From an uncultured Eubacteriales bacterium (GTDB lineage Bacteria; Bacillota; Clostridia; Peptostreptococcales; Anaerovoracaceae), in NCBI GenBank assembly GCA_902793875.1, contig CADBFL010000008.1, positions 1-18,273 on the forward strand: a stretch of DNA of 18,273 nt. The letters are read 5' to 3'. A model generated the notes under the pieces. The model was not told the DNA's origin. It did no database searches and saw nothing but the letters and a program-made list of their open reading frames with translations. Positions 6,580 to 16,178 of this stretch are shown here, piece by piece. How positions within the stretch are numbered: the stretch's first letter is position 1; each line of letters opens with the position of its first letter. A program made the position numbers and the translations under genes.

Positions 6580-7962
6580 ATGGATTTCAGCAATTACAAG
6601 CGTATACACTGCCTGGGAATCGGAGGGATAGGCCTCTCTGCAGTCGCAGAGATACTGGCCGACAGAGGCCATATCGTCAGCGGTACTGACATCAATCCTT
6701 CCAAGGTTACCAGGCATCTCGAATGTCAGGGGATAAAAGTCTATACAAAGCACGAACCCGAAAACGTCGAAGGAGTCGACGCCATCGTGTATTCGGCCGC
6801 TGTATCGGATGAGAATCCCGAGGTCGTCAGGGCCAGGGAGCTCGGCATCCCGATGTTCTCCAGGGCCGAAGTGCTCGGCATGCTGATGGGCGACTATCAG
6901 CACTCAGTTGCCATATGCGGCACGCACGGCAAGACAACGGTCACGTCGATGACTTCTCTTATTCTCCGCAACGCGGATTACAAGCCTACGATACTCGTCG
7001 GAGGCAATCTTCCTCAGATAAACGGCAATGTCGAGATCGGAAACACCGACTATTTCGTTACGGAAGCCTGCGAGTACATGGACAGCTTCCTCCAGCTCAG
7101 GCCGAGCATCGGGGTCATACTCAACATAGACTCTGATCATCTCGACTACTTCAAGGATATGGATCATATCGTCAAGTCCTTCAGCGCTTTCGTCGAACAG
7201 ATACCGCCGCACGGCATCATCATCGCGTTCGGCGACAATCCGTTCGTAAGGAGCATACTGAAGGGCCATTCAAACAAGATCACCTACGGGTACAGCGAGA
7301 GCAACGATTTCTATGCAGAGAACATAGTCTTCAATGAGAACGGCTACCCGGTGTTCGACATCTGTCACAACGGCAATACCATCACTTCCGTTGAATTATC
7401 CGTGCCGGGCGAGCACAACGTGCTGAACGCGATGGCGGCGTTTGTCACGGCGTCGTACCTCGGAGTGGACGTCTCTGTCATAGTCCGTACCCTTAAGGAG
7501 TACACCGGTGCAAACAGAAGGTTCGATTTCAACGGCACTACGGAGAACGGCGTAAAGGTGATAGACGATTATGCGCATCATCCGACCGAGATCAAGGCGA
7601 CTCTTGCAGCGGCGCGCAACGTGAAGCATAACAAGCTCTGGGTGATATTCCAGCCTCACACATATACGAGGACAAAAGCTCTTTTCGATGAATTCGTAGA
7701 TGCGTTCAGTGACACGGATGTCGTAATACTCACCGATATCTATGCTGCCCGCGAAAAGGATGTCTACAACATCTCTTCGTACAAGCTGATGAACGCCATG
7801 AAACTCAAACATCCTGAAAAACCGGTATATTACGTCAAGGATTTTGAAGACATCGTCAAGTATATCCGCAAATTCGCAGGCAAGGACGATATAGTGATGA
7901 CGATGGGAGCCGGCGATGTCTACAAGGTCGGAGACATGCTTCTTGAAAATGAAGAACAGTAA
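6580..7962 (+). CDS. murC: UDP-N-acetylmuramate--L-alanine ligase
   Basis: This cytosolic enzyme adds L-alanine to UDP-N-acetylmuramate, the first amino acid of the peptidoglycan stem peptide, using ATP. The 460 residues show the N-terminal UDP-binding glycine motif CLGIGGIGLSAVAEIL (11-26), the ATP-binding loop GTHGKTT (114-120, Lys118), the Mur-ligase acidic motif EACEYMDSF (162-170), NIDSDHLDY (182-190), and DDYAHHPTEI (about 329-338) in the C-terminal domain, followed by FQPHTYTRT, which is typical of MurC rather than MurD/E/F. The start has AGGGG eleven bases upstream. prs follows after 32 nt. In many Clostridium genomes purR, spoVG and glmU lie between murC and prs; here they are absent. 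Confidence 0.97.
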   Translation: MDFSNYKRIHCLGIGGIGLSAVAEILADRGHIVSGTDINPSKVTRHLECQGIKVYTKHEPENVEGVDAIVYSAAVSDENPEVVRARELGIPMFSRAEVLGMLMGDYQHSVAICGTHGKTTVTSMTSLILRNADYKPTILVGGNLPQINGNVEIGNTDYFVTEACEYMDSFLQLRPSIGVILNIDSDHLDYFKDMDHIVKSFSAFVEQIPPHGIIIAFGDNPFVRSILKGHSNKITYGYSESNDFYAENIVFNENGYPVFDICHNGNTITSVELSVPGEHNVLNAMAAFVTASYLGVDVSVIVRTLKEYTGANRRFDFNGTTENGVKVIDDYAHHPTEIKATLAAARNVKHNKLWVIFQPHTYTRTKALFDEFVDAFSDTDVVILTDIYAAREKDVYNISSYKLMNAMKLKHPEKPVYYVKDFEDIVKYIRKFAGKDDIVMTMGAGDVYKVGDMLLENEEQ

Positions 7963-7994
7963 CTGATGACGCACATGAAGGGAGATAGCGCACC

Positions 7995-8960
7995 ATGATA
8001 AACGACACCAGAAACGAAGCATTTGCGAACCTCAGGCTGTTTGCCTGCAACTCTCATCCGGAGCTTGCACAGGAGATCGCAGAGCACATGGGTGTGGAAC
8101 TGGGCAAATCAACTGTTACCAAATTCAGCGACGGGGAGATCAGCGTAAGCATATGGGAGTCCGTAAGGGGCAAGGACTGCTTTATAATCCAGTCGACCTG
8201 CGTACCCGTCAACGACAATATCATGGAACTCCTGATCATGTCGGATGCTCTCAGAAGGGCATCGGCGAGAAGCGTCACAGCAGTTATCCCGTACTTCGGC
8301 TACGCCAGGCAGGACCGCAAGGCAAAGGCCAGGGATCCGATCACGTCCAAGCTGATCGCCAACATGATAACCGCGGCAGGCGTGGGCAGAGTCATTACCA
8401 TGGATCTCCACGCGGCGCAGGAGCAGGGCTTTTTCGATATCCCGGTCGATCACATGCTCGGACAGCCGATGCTGACCGATTACTTCAAACTCAAGGATCT
8501 TGAGGATCTCGTCATCGTATCACCGGACCACGGCTCGGTTACAAGAGCGCGCAACATGGCCAAACCGTTCAATGTGCCTATCGCCATCATCGACAAGAGA
8601 CGTCCGGAGCCGAACAAGAGCGAGATCATGAACATCATCGGCGAAGTAGAGGACAAAAACTGCGTCATACTCGACGACATGATCGACACGGCCGGCACTA
8701 TATGCAATGCCGCGAAAGCGCTCAAGGATCTGGGCGCGAGGAACGTATATGCATGCGCGACGCACGCCGTGCTTTCCGGGCCTGCGGTTGAGCGCATCGA
8801 GGCCAGCCCGATCAGAGAGATGGTGCTGCTCAACACTATCCCTATCCCTGAAGAAAAAAGGCTCAAGAAATTCACGATACTCTCGACAGGCCACATATTT
8901 GCCGAGACGATCTCGAGAGTCTATTCGAACAAGCCTATCTCGGTAATGTTCAATCAGTAG
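7995..8960 (+). CDS. prs: Ribose-phosphate pyrophosphokinase (PRPP synthase)
   Basis: It makes phosphoribosyl pyrophosphate from ribose 5-phosphate and ATP for purine, pyrimidine, NAD, histidine and tryptophan synthesis. The 321-residue length fits class I enzymes. Motifs: FSDGEI (44-49), the catalytic flexible-loop region YARQDRKAKARDPI (103-116), the metal-binding DLHAAQ (137-142), SPDHGSVTRA (176-185), and the PRPP-binding loop LDDMIDTAGT (226-235). The start ATG 7995 is preceded by AAGGGAG at 7978-7984. A normal distal partner is glmU, which is missing here. pth begins six bases after its stop codon, so prs and pth are almost certainly co-transcribed. Confidence 0.97.
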   Translation: MINDTRNEAFANLRLFACNSHPELAQEIAEHMGVELGKSTVTKFSDGEISVSIWESVRGKDCFIIQSTCVPVNDNIMELLIMSDALRRASARSVTAVIPYFGYARQDRKAKARDPITSKLIANMITAAGVGRVITMDLHAAQEQGFFDIPVDHMLGQPMLTDYFKLKDLEDLVIVSPDHGSVTRARNMAKPFNVPIAIIDKRRPEPNKSEIMNIIGEVEDKNCVILDDMIDTAGTICNAAKALKDLGARNVYACATHAVLSGPAVERIEASPIREMVLLNTIPIPEEKRLKKFTILSTGHIFAETISRVYSNKPISVMFNQ

Positions 8961-8966
8961 CAGTAC

Positions 8967-9587
8967 ATGTTAATGGGTTTATTCAGAAAATCGGAAAAAG
9001 GAACGGGATCTGCCGGCGACACCTATGTGATCGCAGGCCTGGGCAATCCCGGAAAAGAATACGAGAAGACAAGGCACAATATGGGCTTTCGCTCCATAGA
9101 TGTGCTTTCTTCTGATGAGGGCATAGATGTGAGCAAAAGCAAATTCCACGCCCTTATCGGAAGAGGCAGGATTGCCGGCAAGAAGGTCATCCTGGTCAAA
9201 CCGCAGACCTACATGAACAGGAGCGGTCAGGCTGTGAGAGAGGCTGCCATGTATTTCGATGTGCCGCCTCAGAACCTCATAGTCGTATATGACGACATAG
9301 ATCTGCCGGCAGGCTCCATCAGAATAAGAAAGTCCGGCGGAGCGGGCACACATAACGGCATGAAGTCGGTCGTGGACCAGCTCGGAACGAAGGATTTTGT
9401 GAGGGTCAGGATAGGAGTAGGCGGCGCTGAGAACGGAGAGGATCTCGTGGACAGGGTCATAGGCAAAGTCCCGAAGGACGAACAGAAGATCCTCGATGAA
9501 GCCGCTGCAGAGGCTGCGGCAGCTGTAAAAGACATAATAAGCATCGGCGTCGATAACGCCATGAACAGGCATAATCACGTGTCATGA
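8967..9587 (+). CDS. pth: Peptidyl-tRNA hydrolase
   Basis: It releases tRNA from prematurely dropped peptidyl-tRNA. Of 206 residues, the family core begins at about residue 20 (YVIAGLGNPG with Asn27), followed by TRHNMGF (catalytic His37), KPQTYMNRSG (Asn84), VVYDDIDLP (Asp110) and GAGTHNGMKS (Asn130), matching the four catalytic or substrate-binding positions known in E. coli Pth. The first 18 residues (MLMGLFRKSEKG and on) are an N-terminal extension compared with the usual start directly at the LIVGLGNPG strand. No convincing Shine-Dalgarno sequence precedes ATG 8967 or the alternative ATG 8973; translation is probably coupled to prs, whose stop is six bases upstream. It overlaps mfd by four bases (ATGA). 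Confidence 0.95.
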   Translation: MLMGLFRKSEKGTGSAGDTYVIAGLGNPGKEYEKTRHNMGFRSIDVLSSDEGIDVSKSKFHALIGRGRIAGKKVILVKPQTYMNRSGQAVREAAMYFDVPPQNLIVVYDDIDLPAGSIRIRKSGGAGTHNGMKSVVDQLGTKDFVRVRIGVGGAENGEDLVDRVIGKVPKDEQKILDEAAAEAAAAVKDIISIGVDNAMNRHNHVS

Positions 9588-12500
9588 TAAGGATCCATAC
9601 AGGCGTAAGCGGCAGCAGGACAGCGTACATGATGGCCCGCTGCCTCAGTGAAAACAGGAAACTGCTTGCAGTGGTCTCGTCCGGGCAGGAGGCGTCTCGT
9701 CTGGCCGATGACCTCGTTTTTTATTTGCCGGAACTGGAGCCTGTCGTGCTGCCTGAAGAGGAGGACATGCAGATCCTTTACGAGGCAAGAGACAGGAGTT
9801 CTCTGGTAATGCGGATAAAGGCGATCAGCAGTCTTGCTGCTGCGGTCCCTGCCGACGCGGATGCTGCGACCGGCAAAGGGCTCGTTATGGTGATAGCGCC
9901 GGTGAGCTCGGCGGTAAGGCCGACGGCTTCTCCGGAAAGGTTCCTTTCATCCGTCATAAAGATAAAGACAGGGGAGAGAAACGACCCGCAGGAGCTCAGA
10001 AAACGGCTCGCCGATGCGGGATACACCGCTGCTCCGGTCACAGAATCCCCGGGAGAATTCACTTCGCGCGGAGGGATACTCGATGTTTTCGCTCCGTCGA
10101 TGGATGAAGCCGTAAGGATCGAGTTTTTCGACGATGAAGTGGATTCGATAAGGACGTTCGATACTGAGACCCAGAGGTCGACCGGAAGTCTGGAGGAAGT
10201 CACCCTGGCGCCGGCCGCCGAGTTCATGCCCGACAACGAAGAAAAGGAGAAAGCTCTCGCCGCCCTGATGAAGGAATACGACCGCATGATCAGGCGCTTC
10301 AGAAAAGAGCACGCGCATCCTGAAGTGAAAGACGGAAGGATAGACCTGGTGGAAGGCCACAGGGGCAGGATAAAAGACCTGTTCAGCCAGGGCGGGAGCC
10401 CGCAGATATACGCCGATCTGATCGAATATTTCGACATCGGCAAATTCAGGCTGTGGGACCATGTGAAGGGCGGAGTGACCGCTATAGCCGATCCGGCAAG
10501 AGTCACTGACAGCCTTTCGGAACAGGTGAGTCCGGAGGTGCTGTTCGGCGTATACGAAGGATCTTACGGCCGCACGTCATCACGAAGTACAGAGATATAC
10601 ACTCCTTATCCTGAAGCGGTCCCGGGGCTCGGGAAATGTGATGACATAGAAAATGTCAGAAGCAGACAGATCGCGCCGTTCAACGGCCATATTGAATTGT
10701 TCGCGTCCGAGGTCGCGGGACTTCTGGCGAAAGGCTTCCGCGTGGTGATCGCTGCAGGCGGCAGCGAAAGAAACGACAGGGTCAGGGAATATCTCGATAT
10801 CGCCGAGGTCAGCGGAGATATCTCATACAGGACAGGGACGCTGTCATCCGGCTTTGTTATGGAGGATGACAGGATATGCTTCATTAGCGGAAGCGACATA
10901 TTCCCCGGCGGAGCGAAGACCCCGCGCCGGCGGAGCAAAAGGAAGAGCTCGAAGGACAGCATACAGTTCTCGGATCTTCATCCGGGGGACTACATCGTGC
11001 ATGAAGCACACGGAATAGGCAGGTTCGAGGGCATAAAGGCCGTCACGGCCGACGGGATGACAAGGGATTATCTGGTCATAAGGTACGCCGGCTCGGACAT
11101 GCTCTATATCCCTACAGAGCAGCTCGATGTCATACAGAAGTACATAGGCAATTCGGGCAATGCTCCGCACCTTTCAAAACTGTCCGGAGGCAGCTGGAAG
11201 AGGACCAGAGAGAGAGCGAAAAAGGCGATAATGGAGATCGCCGAAGATCTGGTGAAGCTCTACGCAAAGAGGCAGGCCGAAGGCGGCTATGCTTTCGGGG
11301 AGGACACCGTATGGCAGGCGGAGTTTGAAGAAGCCTTCCCGTATACGGAGACTGATGATCAGCTCAGAGCCTCCGAAGAGATAAAAGAAGACATGATGAA
11401 AGCTCTTCCGATGGACAGGCTTCTGTGCGGGGACGTCGGATACGGAAAAACCGAGGTCGCAGCCCGTGCGATCTTCAAGTGCATTTCCGAAGGCAGGCAG
11501 GCTGCGCTGCTGGCTCCTACGACGCTTCTTGTGAACCAGCATTATCATAATCTCAGGGAACGCTTCGGAGGATTCCCGTTCGAGATAGAAGAACTGTCAA
11601 GATTCAGATCGAAGGCAGCTCAGACGAAGACGGTAAAGGGAATAAAGAACGGCAGTGTCGACCTTGCGATAGGAACGCACAGACTGCTTTCAGATGATGT
11701 TAAATTCAAAGATCTCGGACTTCTGGTAATAGATGAGGAACAGCGCTTCGGAGTGAGGCACAAGGAGAAGATCAAGGAGTTCAGGAGCAATGTGGACGTG
11801 CTGACTCTTTCGGCGACTCCGATACCGCGCACGCTGAACATGTCACTCACCGGGATAAAGGATATAAGCATCATAGACGAGCCGCCGGGAGACAGGCTCC
11901 CCGTGCATACCTACGTGACGGCATATGACGAGGAGATACTCAGGAATGCCATAGTCCGCGAACTTGCGAGGGGCGGTCAGGTATTCGTCGTAAACAACAG
12001 GATCACGGGCATACATCAGGTCGCTGAGACCATCGGAAGGCTCGTGCCTGATGCTGTCACAGGCATAGGTCACGGCAGGATGAACGAGGATGCTCTTGAA
12101 AACACGATGCTGGATTTCATCGAGGGAAGGATAGACATCCTGGTCGCTACGACCATTATCGAAAACGGCATAGACATACCGAACGCCAATACGATGATCA
12201 TCCTGAACGCTGACAGGTTCGGTCTGGCGCAGCTGTATCAGCTGCGGGGCAGAGTCGGAAGGTCGAGCAGGCTTGCTTACGCATATCTGATGTATCAGCC
12301 GGATAAGGTCCTTACCGACATAGCCAGAAAGAGGCTTGCGGCCATCAGGGAGTTCACCGAGTTCGGGGCAGGCTTCAGGCTCGCGATGAGGGACCTCGAA
12401 CTCAGAGGCGCCGGCAATATGCTCGGAGAAGCACAGAGCGGTCATATAGAAAGCATAGGATATGAGCTTTACTGCAAAGAGATAGACAGAGCAGTGAGGC

Positions 12501-12997
12501 AGCTGAAGGGCGAAGACACCGGAGAAGAGAGGTCCGAGATCAATATCGATCTTACAGTGAACGCTTCCATACCGGCGGACTACATACCGGATGAGTCGCT
12601 GAGGCTCGACGCGTACCGCAGGATAGCATCGATCAATGACTCCGATGACGCGATGGATGTTATCGACGAACTGACGGACAGATACGGCGATATCCCCGGT
12701 GAAGCTCTCGAGCTGATAAGGATAGCTGAGATAAGGGCTCATGCGGGCTGGCTCGGAGCCGTCCACATCAGCAGAAACGAAAAATGGATACTGATAAGAT
12801 TCTCGGACAGGGTGAAGCTGCATCCGTATGTGCTGGTCATGGCAAGATCCGAATACGGAGACGAGCTGCTGATCTCCGATGTGAGAGGGCTTACGATACA
12901 GATGCGAACGGGAAAGAGCATAGATACGGAAAAACTTCTGGGGCTGCTGCGTTATCTGAGTGATGTCAAAAGGGAGGCAGCTCAGATGGAAGGCTGA
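9584..12997 (+). CDS. mfd: Transcription-repair coupling factor
   Basis: Mfd removes RNA polymerase stalled at DNA lesions and recruits UvrA. The 1137 residues follow the family order: UvrB-like N-terminal module (about 1-330, with SRGGILDVF near 158-166), RNA-polymerase-interacting CarD-like domain (GDYIVHEAHGIGRFEG near 468-483), superfamily 2 translocase with Walker A GDVGYGKTEVA (Lys622), Walker B DEEQ (717-720), the SATPIPRTLNMSLTGI stretch, motif VI RGRVGRSS (888-895), and the C-terminal UvrA-masking TRCF domain (about 985-1085). The start codon overlaps the pth stop (ATGA), giving translational coupling. It is slightly shorter than typical (about 1150-1180) but complete. It uses many AGG and ATA codons, as expected for a low-expression gene. 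A peptidyl-prolyl isomerase and spoVT that often follow mfd in spore-forming Clostridia are not present. Confidence 0.97.
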   Translation: MIRIHTGVSGSRTAYMMARCLSENRKLLAVVSSGQEASRLADDLVFYLPELEPVVLPEEEDMQILYEARDRSSLVMRIKAISSLAAAVPADADAATGKGLVMVIAPVSSAVRPTASPERFLSSVIKIKTGERNDPQELRKRLADAGYTAAPVTESPGEFTSRGGILDVFAPSMDEAVRIEFFDDEVDSIRTFDTETQRSTGSLEEVTLAPAAEFMPDNEEKEKALAALMKEYDRMIRRFRKEHAHPEVKDGRIDLVEGHRGRIKDLFSQGGSPQIYADLIEYFDIGKFRLWDHVKGGVTAIADPARVTDSLSEQVSPEVLFGVYEGSYGRTSSRSTEIYTPYPEAVPGLGKCDDIENVRSRQIAPFNGHIELFASEVAGLLAKGFRVVIAAGGSERNDRVREYLDIAEVSGDISYRTGTLSSGFVMEDDRICFISGSDIFPGGAKTPRRRSKRKSSKDSIQFSDLHPGDYIVHEAHGIGRFEGIKAVTADGMTRDYLVIRYAGSDMLYIPTEQLDVIQKYIGNSGNAPHLSKLSGGSWKRTRERAKKAIMEIAEDLVKLYAKRQAEGGYAFGEDTVWQAEFEEAFPYTETDDQLRASEEIKEDMMKALPMDRLLCGDVGYGKTEVAARAIFKCISEGRQAALLAPTTLLVNQHYHNLRERFGGFPFEIEELSRFRSKAAQTKTVKGIKNGSVDLAIGTHRLLSDDVKFKDLGLLVIDEEQRFGVRHKEKIKEFRSNVDVLTLSATPIPRTLNMSLTGIKDISIIDEPPGDRLPVHTYVTAYDEEILRNAIVRELARGGQVFVVNNRITGIHQVAETIGRLVPDAVTGIGHGRMNEDALENTMLDFIEGRIDILVATTIIENGIDIPNANTMIILNADRFGLAQLYQLRGRVGRSSRLAYAYLMYQPDKVLTDIARKRLAAIREFTEFGAGFRLAMRDLELRGAGNMLGEAQSGHIESIGYELYCKEIDRAVRQLKGEDTGEERSEINIDLTVNASIPADYIPDESLRLDAYRRIASINDSDDAMDVIDELTDRYGDIPGEALELIRIAEIRAHAGWLGAVHISRNEKWILIRFSDRVKLHPYVLVMARSEYGDELLISDVRGLTIQMRTGKSIDTEKLLGLLRYLSDVKREAAQMEG

Positions 12998-13027
12998 TGG
13001 GCATTCTTGAATCTCTGTTTATCTTTA

Positions 13028-13056
13028 TTCACAAGGACAGCGCGATAACGTATAAT
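13028..13056 (+). promoter_or_regulatory. Sigma-A promoter for the amidohydrolase-flippase pair
   Basis: TTCACA (13028-13033, 4 of 6) and perfect TATAAT (13051-13056) have a 17-bp spacer, located in the 91-nt gap after mfd. The predicted start is near 13063, about 26 nt upstream of the amidohydrolase ATG. No terminator follows mfd, so read-through may add to it. Confidence 0.72.
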
Positions 13057-13088
13057 CATCTTTGTATTGGAGCCGAAAGGAGAGAGAC

Positions 13089-14378
13089 ATGCTATTTAAG
13101 AATATCGGAATAATTGACGAGAATTTCGAATACCGCGAAAACATGTATGTAGGCACGAACTGCCACAGCATAGTGTATATCGACAGCAAGCCTCCTGAAG
13201 ATGAAGAAGCTTTCTTTGAGACATACGACGGCAAAGGAAAGGTGCTGATGCCCGGGTTCTACAACGCACACGGCCACTCGCCGATGAGCCTCCTGAGAGG
13301 GATCGGTGAGAATCTTCCGCTTCAAAGATGGCTGGAGGAAAAGATCTTTCCTTTCGAGGACAAACTGTACAGTGATGCAGTCTACTGGGCGACCATGCTG
13401 ACCATGGCGGAATCCGTAAGGTTCGGCATAGTTTCCACAACGGACATGTATTTCCATATCGATGACATGATGAAAGCGATCGTCACTTCCGGTGTCAAGA
13501 CCAATATCTGCAGGTCAGTGGTCTCCTTCGGAGTGTCTCCTGATGAGAATGATTCGTTCAGGGAGATGATCGAAGCGATCAGGATGTACTACGGCATGGA
13601 GGAAGGCCGCGTGCTTGTGGATGCTTCGGCTCATGCGGAGTACACGAACGATCTTGCGACACTGAAGGCGATAGCCGACGCCGCAAAGGAATTCGACGTA
13701 AATACTCATGTCCATCTTTCAGAGACCCGGTTCGAGCACGAGGAATGCATAAAGAGACACGGAAAGACTCCGGCCGAGGTATTCCTTGAATCCGGCATGT
13801 TCGATCAGCCGTGCACCGCTGCGCACTGCGTATGGGTCACAGAGAGCGATCTGGACATATTCAGGGAGAAGGGTGTTACGGTCGCCAGCAATCCTGTAAG
13901 CAACATGAAGCTTTCGAGCGGCATGGCCAACGTGCCTCTCATGTACGATAAAGGCATAAACGTTGCGATCGGTACGGACAGTGTAGCCAGCAACAACAGC
14001 CTTAACTTCTTTGAAGAGGTAAAACTGTTTGCCCTCACAGGCAAGGTGAAGACTATGGATCCTGCGGTGATGACTCCTCAGCAGGTGCTGAGAAGCGCAA
14101 CAAGAGCCGGAGCCCTTTCCCAGGGCAGGAATGACTGCGGACTTGTAAAGGAAGGCTTCAGGGCTGATCTCATAGTCGTTGACGCGAACGTTCCTAACAT
14201 GCAGCCTTGTGAAGACATGGCAAACGCGCTTATCTACTCGGCCGACGGAAAGGACGTATGCCTCACGATGTGCGACGGCAGAGTGCTGTACAAAGACGGA
14301 GAGTATACGACTATAGATATAGAGAAGACTGTTTTTGAAGCAAATAAGGCAAAGCAGGAGATCCTTAAACAACTTTGA
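13089..14378 (+). CDS. Amidohydrolase, 5-methylthioadenosine/S-adenosylhomocysteine deaminase-like
   Basis: At 429 residues, it is a metal-dependent amidohydrolase of the TRZ/ATZ-MtaD group. It carries NAHGHSPMSLLRG (metal ligands His61 and His63), THVHLSET (His209, Glu212), TAAHCVW (His246), and GTDSVASNN (Asp297), with a beta-sandwich formed by the N- and C-terminal ends as in this group (KVLMPGFYNAHGH and GFRADLIVVD). The expected reaction is deamination of SAH or methylthioadenosine to the inosyl compound, part of methyl-donor recycling, but guanine- or chlorohydrolase-like substrates cannot be excluded. I chose ATG 13089 because AAAGGAG (13077-13083) is five bases upstream; the frame is open further upstream but only from a TTG. 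Its stop codon overlaps a potential TTG start of the next gene. Confidence 0.88.
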   Translation: MLFKNIGIIDENFEYRENMYVGTNCHSIVYIDSKPPEDEEAFFETYDGKGKVLMPGFYNAHGHSPMSLLRGIGENLPLQRWLEEKIFPFEDKLYSDAVYWATMLTMAESVRFGIVSTTDMYFHIDDMMKAIVTSGVKTNICRSVVSFGVSPDENDSFREMIEAIRMYYGMEEGRVLVDASAHAEYTNDLATLKAIADAAKEFDVNTHVHLSETRFEHEECIKRHGKTPAEVFLESGMFDQPCTAAHCVWVTESDLDIFREKGVTVASNPVSNMKLSSGMANVPLMYDKGINVAIGTDSVASNNSLNFFEEVKLFALTGKVKTMDPAVMTPQQVLRSATRAGALSQGRNDCGLVKEGFRADLIVVDANVPNMQPCEDMANALIYSADGKDVCLTMCDGRVLYKDGEYTTIDIEKTVFEANKAKQEILKQL

Positions 14379-14392
14379 AACAGCGGATATTG

Positions 14393-16060
14393 ATGAACAG
14401 CGACAAAGAAGATGACATCAGAATAAGTGAAAAGGAAACCGCAGGGCCGTCACATGCAGCGTCTGCGACTCTTCTCAAGGGCGCGACCATACTCGCTCTT
14501 GCGGGCATCGTCAGCAAGATATTCGGTGCGATATTCAGGATACCGCTGACCAACATGATAGGAGCCGAAGGCCAGTCGTACTACAGCGCGGCGTACCCGG
14601 TCTATCAGCTGCTGTACACTGTTGCGACAGCCGGATTTCCCGTGGCCATATCCAGGATGGTATCCGAAAGGATAGCCCGCGGAGACTATATCAACGCCCA
14701 GAAATCGTACAAGCTGGCTCTCAAGGTATCCGCGGCTCTGGGGCTTGTCGCGTTCGCGATAATGTTCGCCGGCGCCGGCGCCATTGCGAGGTTCTACAAA
14801 AACCCGGGGGCGGAGGCGTCGATGAGAGCTGTCTCTTTTGCGCTGCTCCTTACGCCTTTCCTCGCATCTATGAGGGGGTATTTCCAGGGAAGGCAGGAGA
14901 TGAAACCGACGGCTGTATCGGAAGTCATCGAACAGATGGCCAGAGTGGCTGCCGGACTTACGCTCGCATATATGTTCTATAAGACGAGCCTCGAAAAGGC
15001 TGCCGCCGGAGCGACTTTCGGCGCCTCAGCGGGAGTTCTTGCCGCCCTGATAGTGATGCTTCTGATCTACAGAAGCGACAGAGGCAGGAGAAAGAAACTT
15101 TTAAAGGACTCGGTCCTCAGAAAAGAGACGGACAGGGAGCGTCTGAAGGAACTTCTTATATTCGTTGTTCCGATCACGATCGGCTCGTCGATAATGCCGA
15201 TCATGTTCAATATCGATGCGGCCATCGTCATGAGAAGACTCCTCGCGACAGGATGGGATTTCACCGAAGCAAAAAAGCTGTACGGGCTCATGGGAGGATA
15301 CACCGATCCCATAGTGGGACTGCCGTTCGTATTCGTCGACGCGGTATGCGTGAGCATGATGCCTGCGATAACGACAGCCTATACCCTTAAGAATAAAGCA
15401 GATCTTGATGATCACATAAAGGCGGGACTCAAAACGCTCATGATCATCTCATATCCATGCATGATAGGGCTGATCGTCCTTGCGAAGCCTATCCTTACGA
15501 TGCTTTATTTCAGAAAGACCGATGAGGCGCTGATGGCGGTGCCTATTCTTCAGACACTGTCCGTCACCATAGTCCTGCTTGCGGTCATGAGAGCCTTCTC
15601 GACCGGACTTCAGGGCATAGGAAGGATGATGCTGCCGGTGGTCAATCTTTTTCTCGGCGCCCTGGTAAAGGCCGGAGTTTCGTATGTTCTCGTGGGAATA
15701 CCCGAACTGAATGTAAACGGAGCTGCGATCGGATCGATAACGGCATATCTGACGGCAGGCATACTCAACTATCTGGCTCTGCGCAAGTACGCGGACATCA
15801 GCCTCGATGTCAGGAGCATCTTCATCACTCCGCTCTACGCTGCTCTCATAATGGGGGCCGGCGCGCTGGTATCGTACAAGCTGTTCTTCCTTATTACTTC
15901 GAGCAACGCCGTATCCACGCTGGCTGCCATACTCGTTGCCGTGATCGTATACTTCGTGACAGTCTTCCTGACGGGGGCGGTGACAAAAGAAGAGATCATG
16001 ATGATACCTAAGGGAGACATGATATACAGGCTTGCGGTCCGCATGAAAATAGCACGTTAA
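14393..16060 (+). CDS. SpoVB/MurJ-type polysaccharide (lipid-linked precursor) flippase
   Basis: The 555-residue integral membrane protein has about 14 hydrophobic segments and belongs to the MATE-like MOP/MVF superfamily. The N-terminal pattern LLKGATILALAGIVSKIFGA then FRIPLTNMIGAEGQ and YPVYQLLYTVATAGFPVAIS is characteristic of SpoVB/YabM/YtgP proteins of Firmicutes. It likely flips lipid II or another undecaprenyl-linked precursor across the membrane. In spore-formers the copy next to mfd and HU is SpoVB or YabM; here the missing spore genes suggest a vegetative cell-wall role, which is an inference. Start: ATG 14393 gives the listed length; a TTG at 14375 would overlap the amidohydrolase stop and add six residues. 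Neither has a strong ribosome binding site. No mazG follows. Confidence 0.88.
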   Translation: MNSDKEDDIRISEKETAGPSHAASATLLKGATILALAGIVSKIFGAIFRIPLTNMIGAEGQSYYSAAYPVYQLLYTVATAGFPVAISRMVSERIARGDYINAQKSYKLALKVSAALGLVAFAIMFAGAGAIARFYKNPGAEASMRAVSFALLLTPFLASMRGYFQGRQEMKPTAVSEVIEQMARVAAGLTLAYMFYKTSLEKAAAGATFGASAGVLAALIVMLLIYRSDRGRRKKLLKDSVLRKETDRERLKELLIFVVPITIGSSIMPIMFNIDAAIVMRRLLATGWDFTEAKKLYGLMGGYTDPIVGLPFVFVDAVCVSMMPAITTAYTLKNKADLDDHIKAGLKTLMIISYPCMIGLIVLAKPILTMLYFRKTDEALMAVPILQTLSVTIVLLAVMRAFSTGLQGIGRMMLPVVNLFLGALVKAGVSYVLVGIPELNVNGAAIGSITAYLTAGILNYLALRKYADISLDVRSIFITPLYAALIMGAGALVSYKLFFLITSSNAVSTLAAILVAVIVYFVTVFLTGAVTKEEIMMIPKGDMIYRLAVRMKIAR

Positions 16061-16108
16061 CGATCTTCGGAAATGGCTGAATATCAACACTTTCAGCGTA
16101 TTAATATG

Positions 16109-16138
16109 TTGACAATCCGACAAAAGAGCACATATAAT
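16109..16138 (+). promoter_or_regulatory. Strong sigma-A promoter of the HU gene
   Basis: Perfect TTGACA (16109-16114) and perfect TATAAT (16133-16138) are separated by 18 bp. Immediately upstream a 6-bp inverted repeat (GCTGAA 16076-16081 / TTCAGC 16092-16097) has no T-tract and so is not a convincing terminator for the flippase gene. Consensus boxes fit an abundant protein. Confidence 0.88.
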
Positions 16139-16178
16139 AACCATAATGTATGATATCGCTTACATAGGAGGAATGATT

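Noticed and set aside
7396..8022. 208-residue minus-strand frame across murC and the start of prs
   Set aside because: It is antisense to two certain genes, with no motif or ribosome binding site.
11843..12823. 326-residue minus-strand open frame inside mfd
   Set aside because: It is antisense to highly conserved Mfd translocase sequence, has no ribosome binding site or recognisable domain, and is explained by the codon bias of the real gene leaving few stops on the opposite strand.
16076..16097. Inverted repeat after the flippase gene as a terminator
   Set aside because: Only a 6-bp stem with a 10-nt loop and no T-tract.
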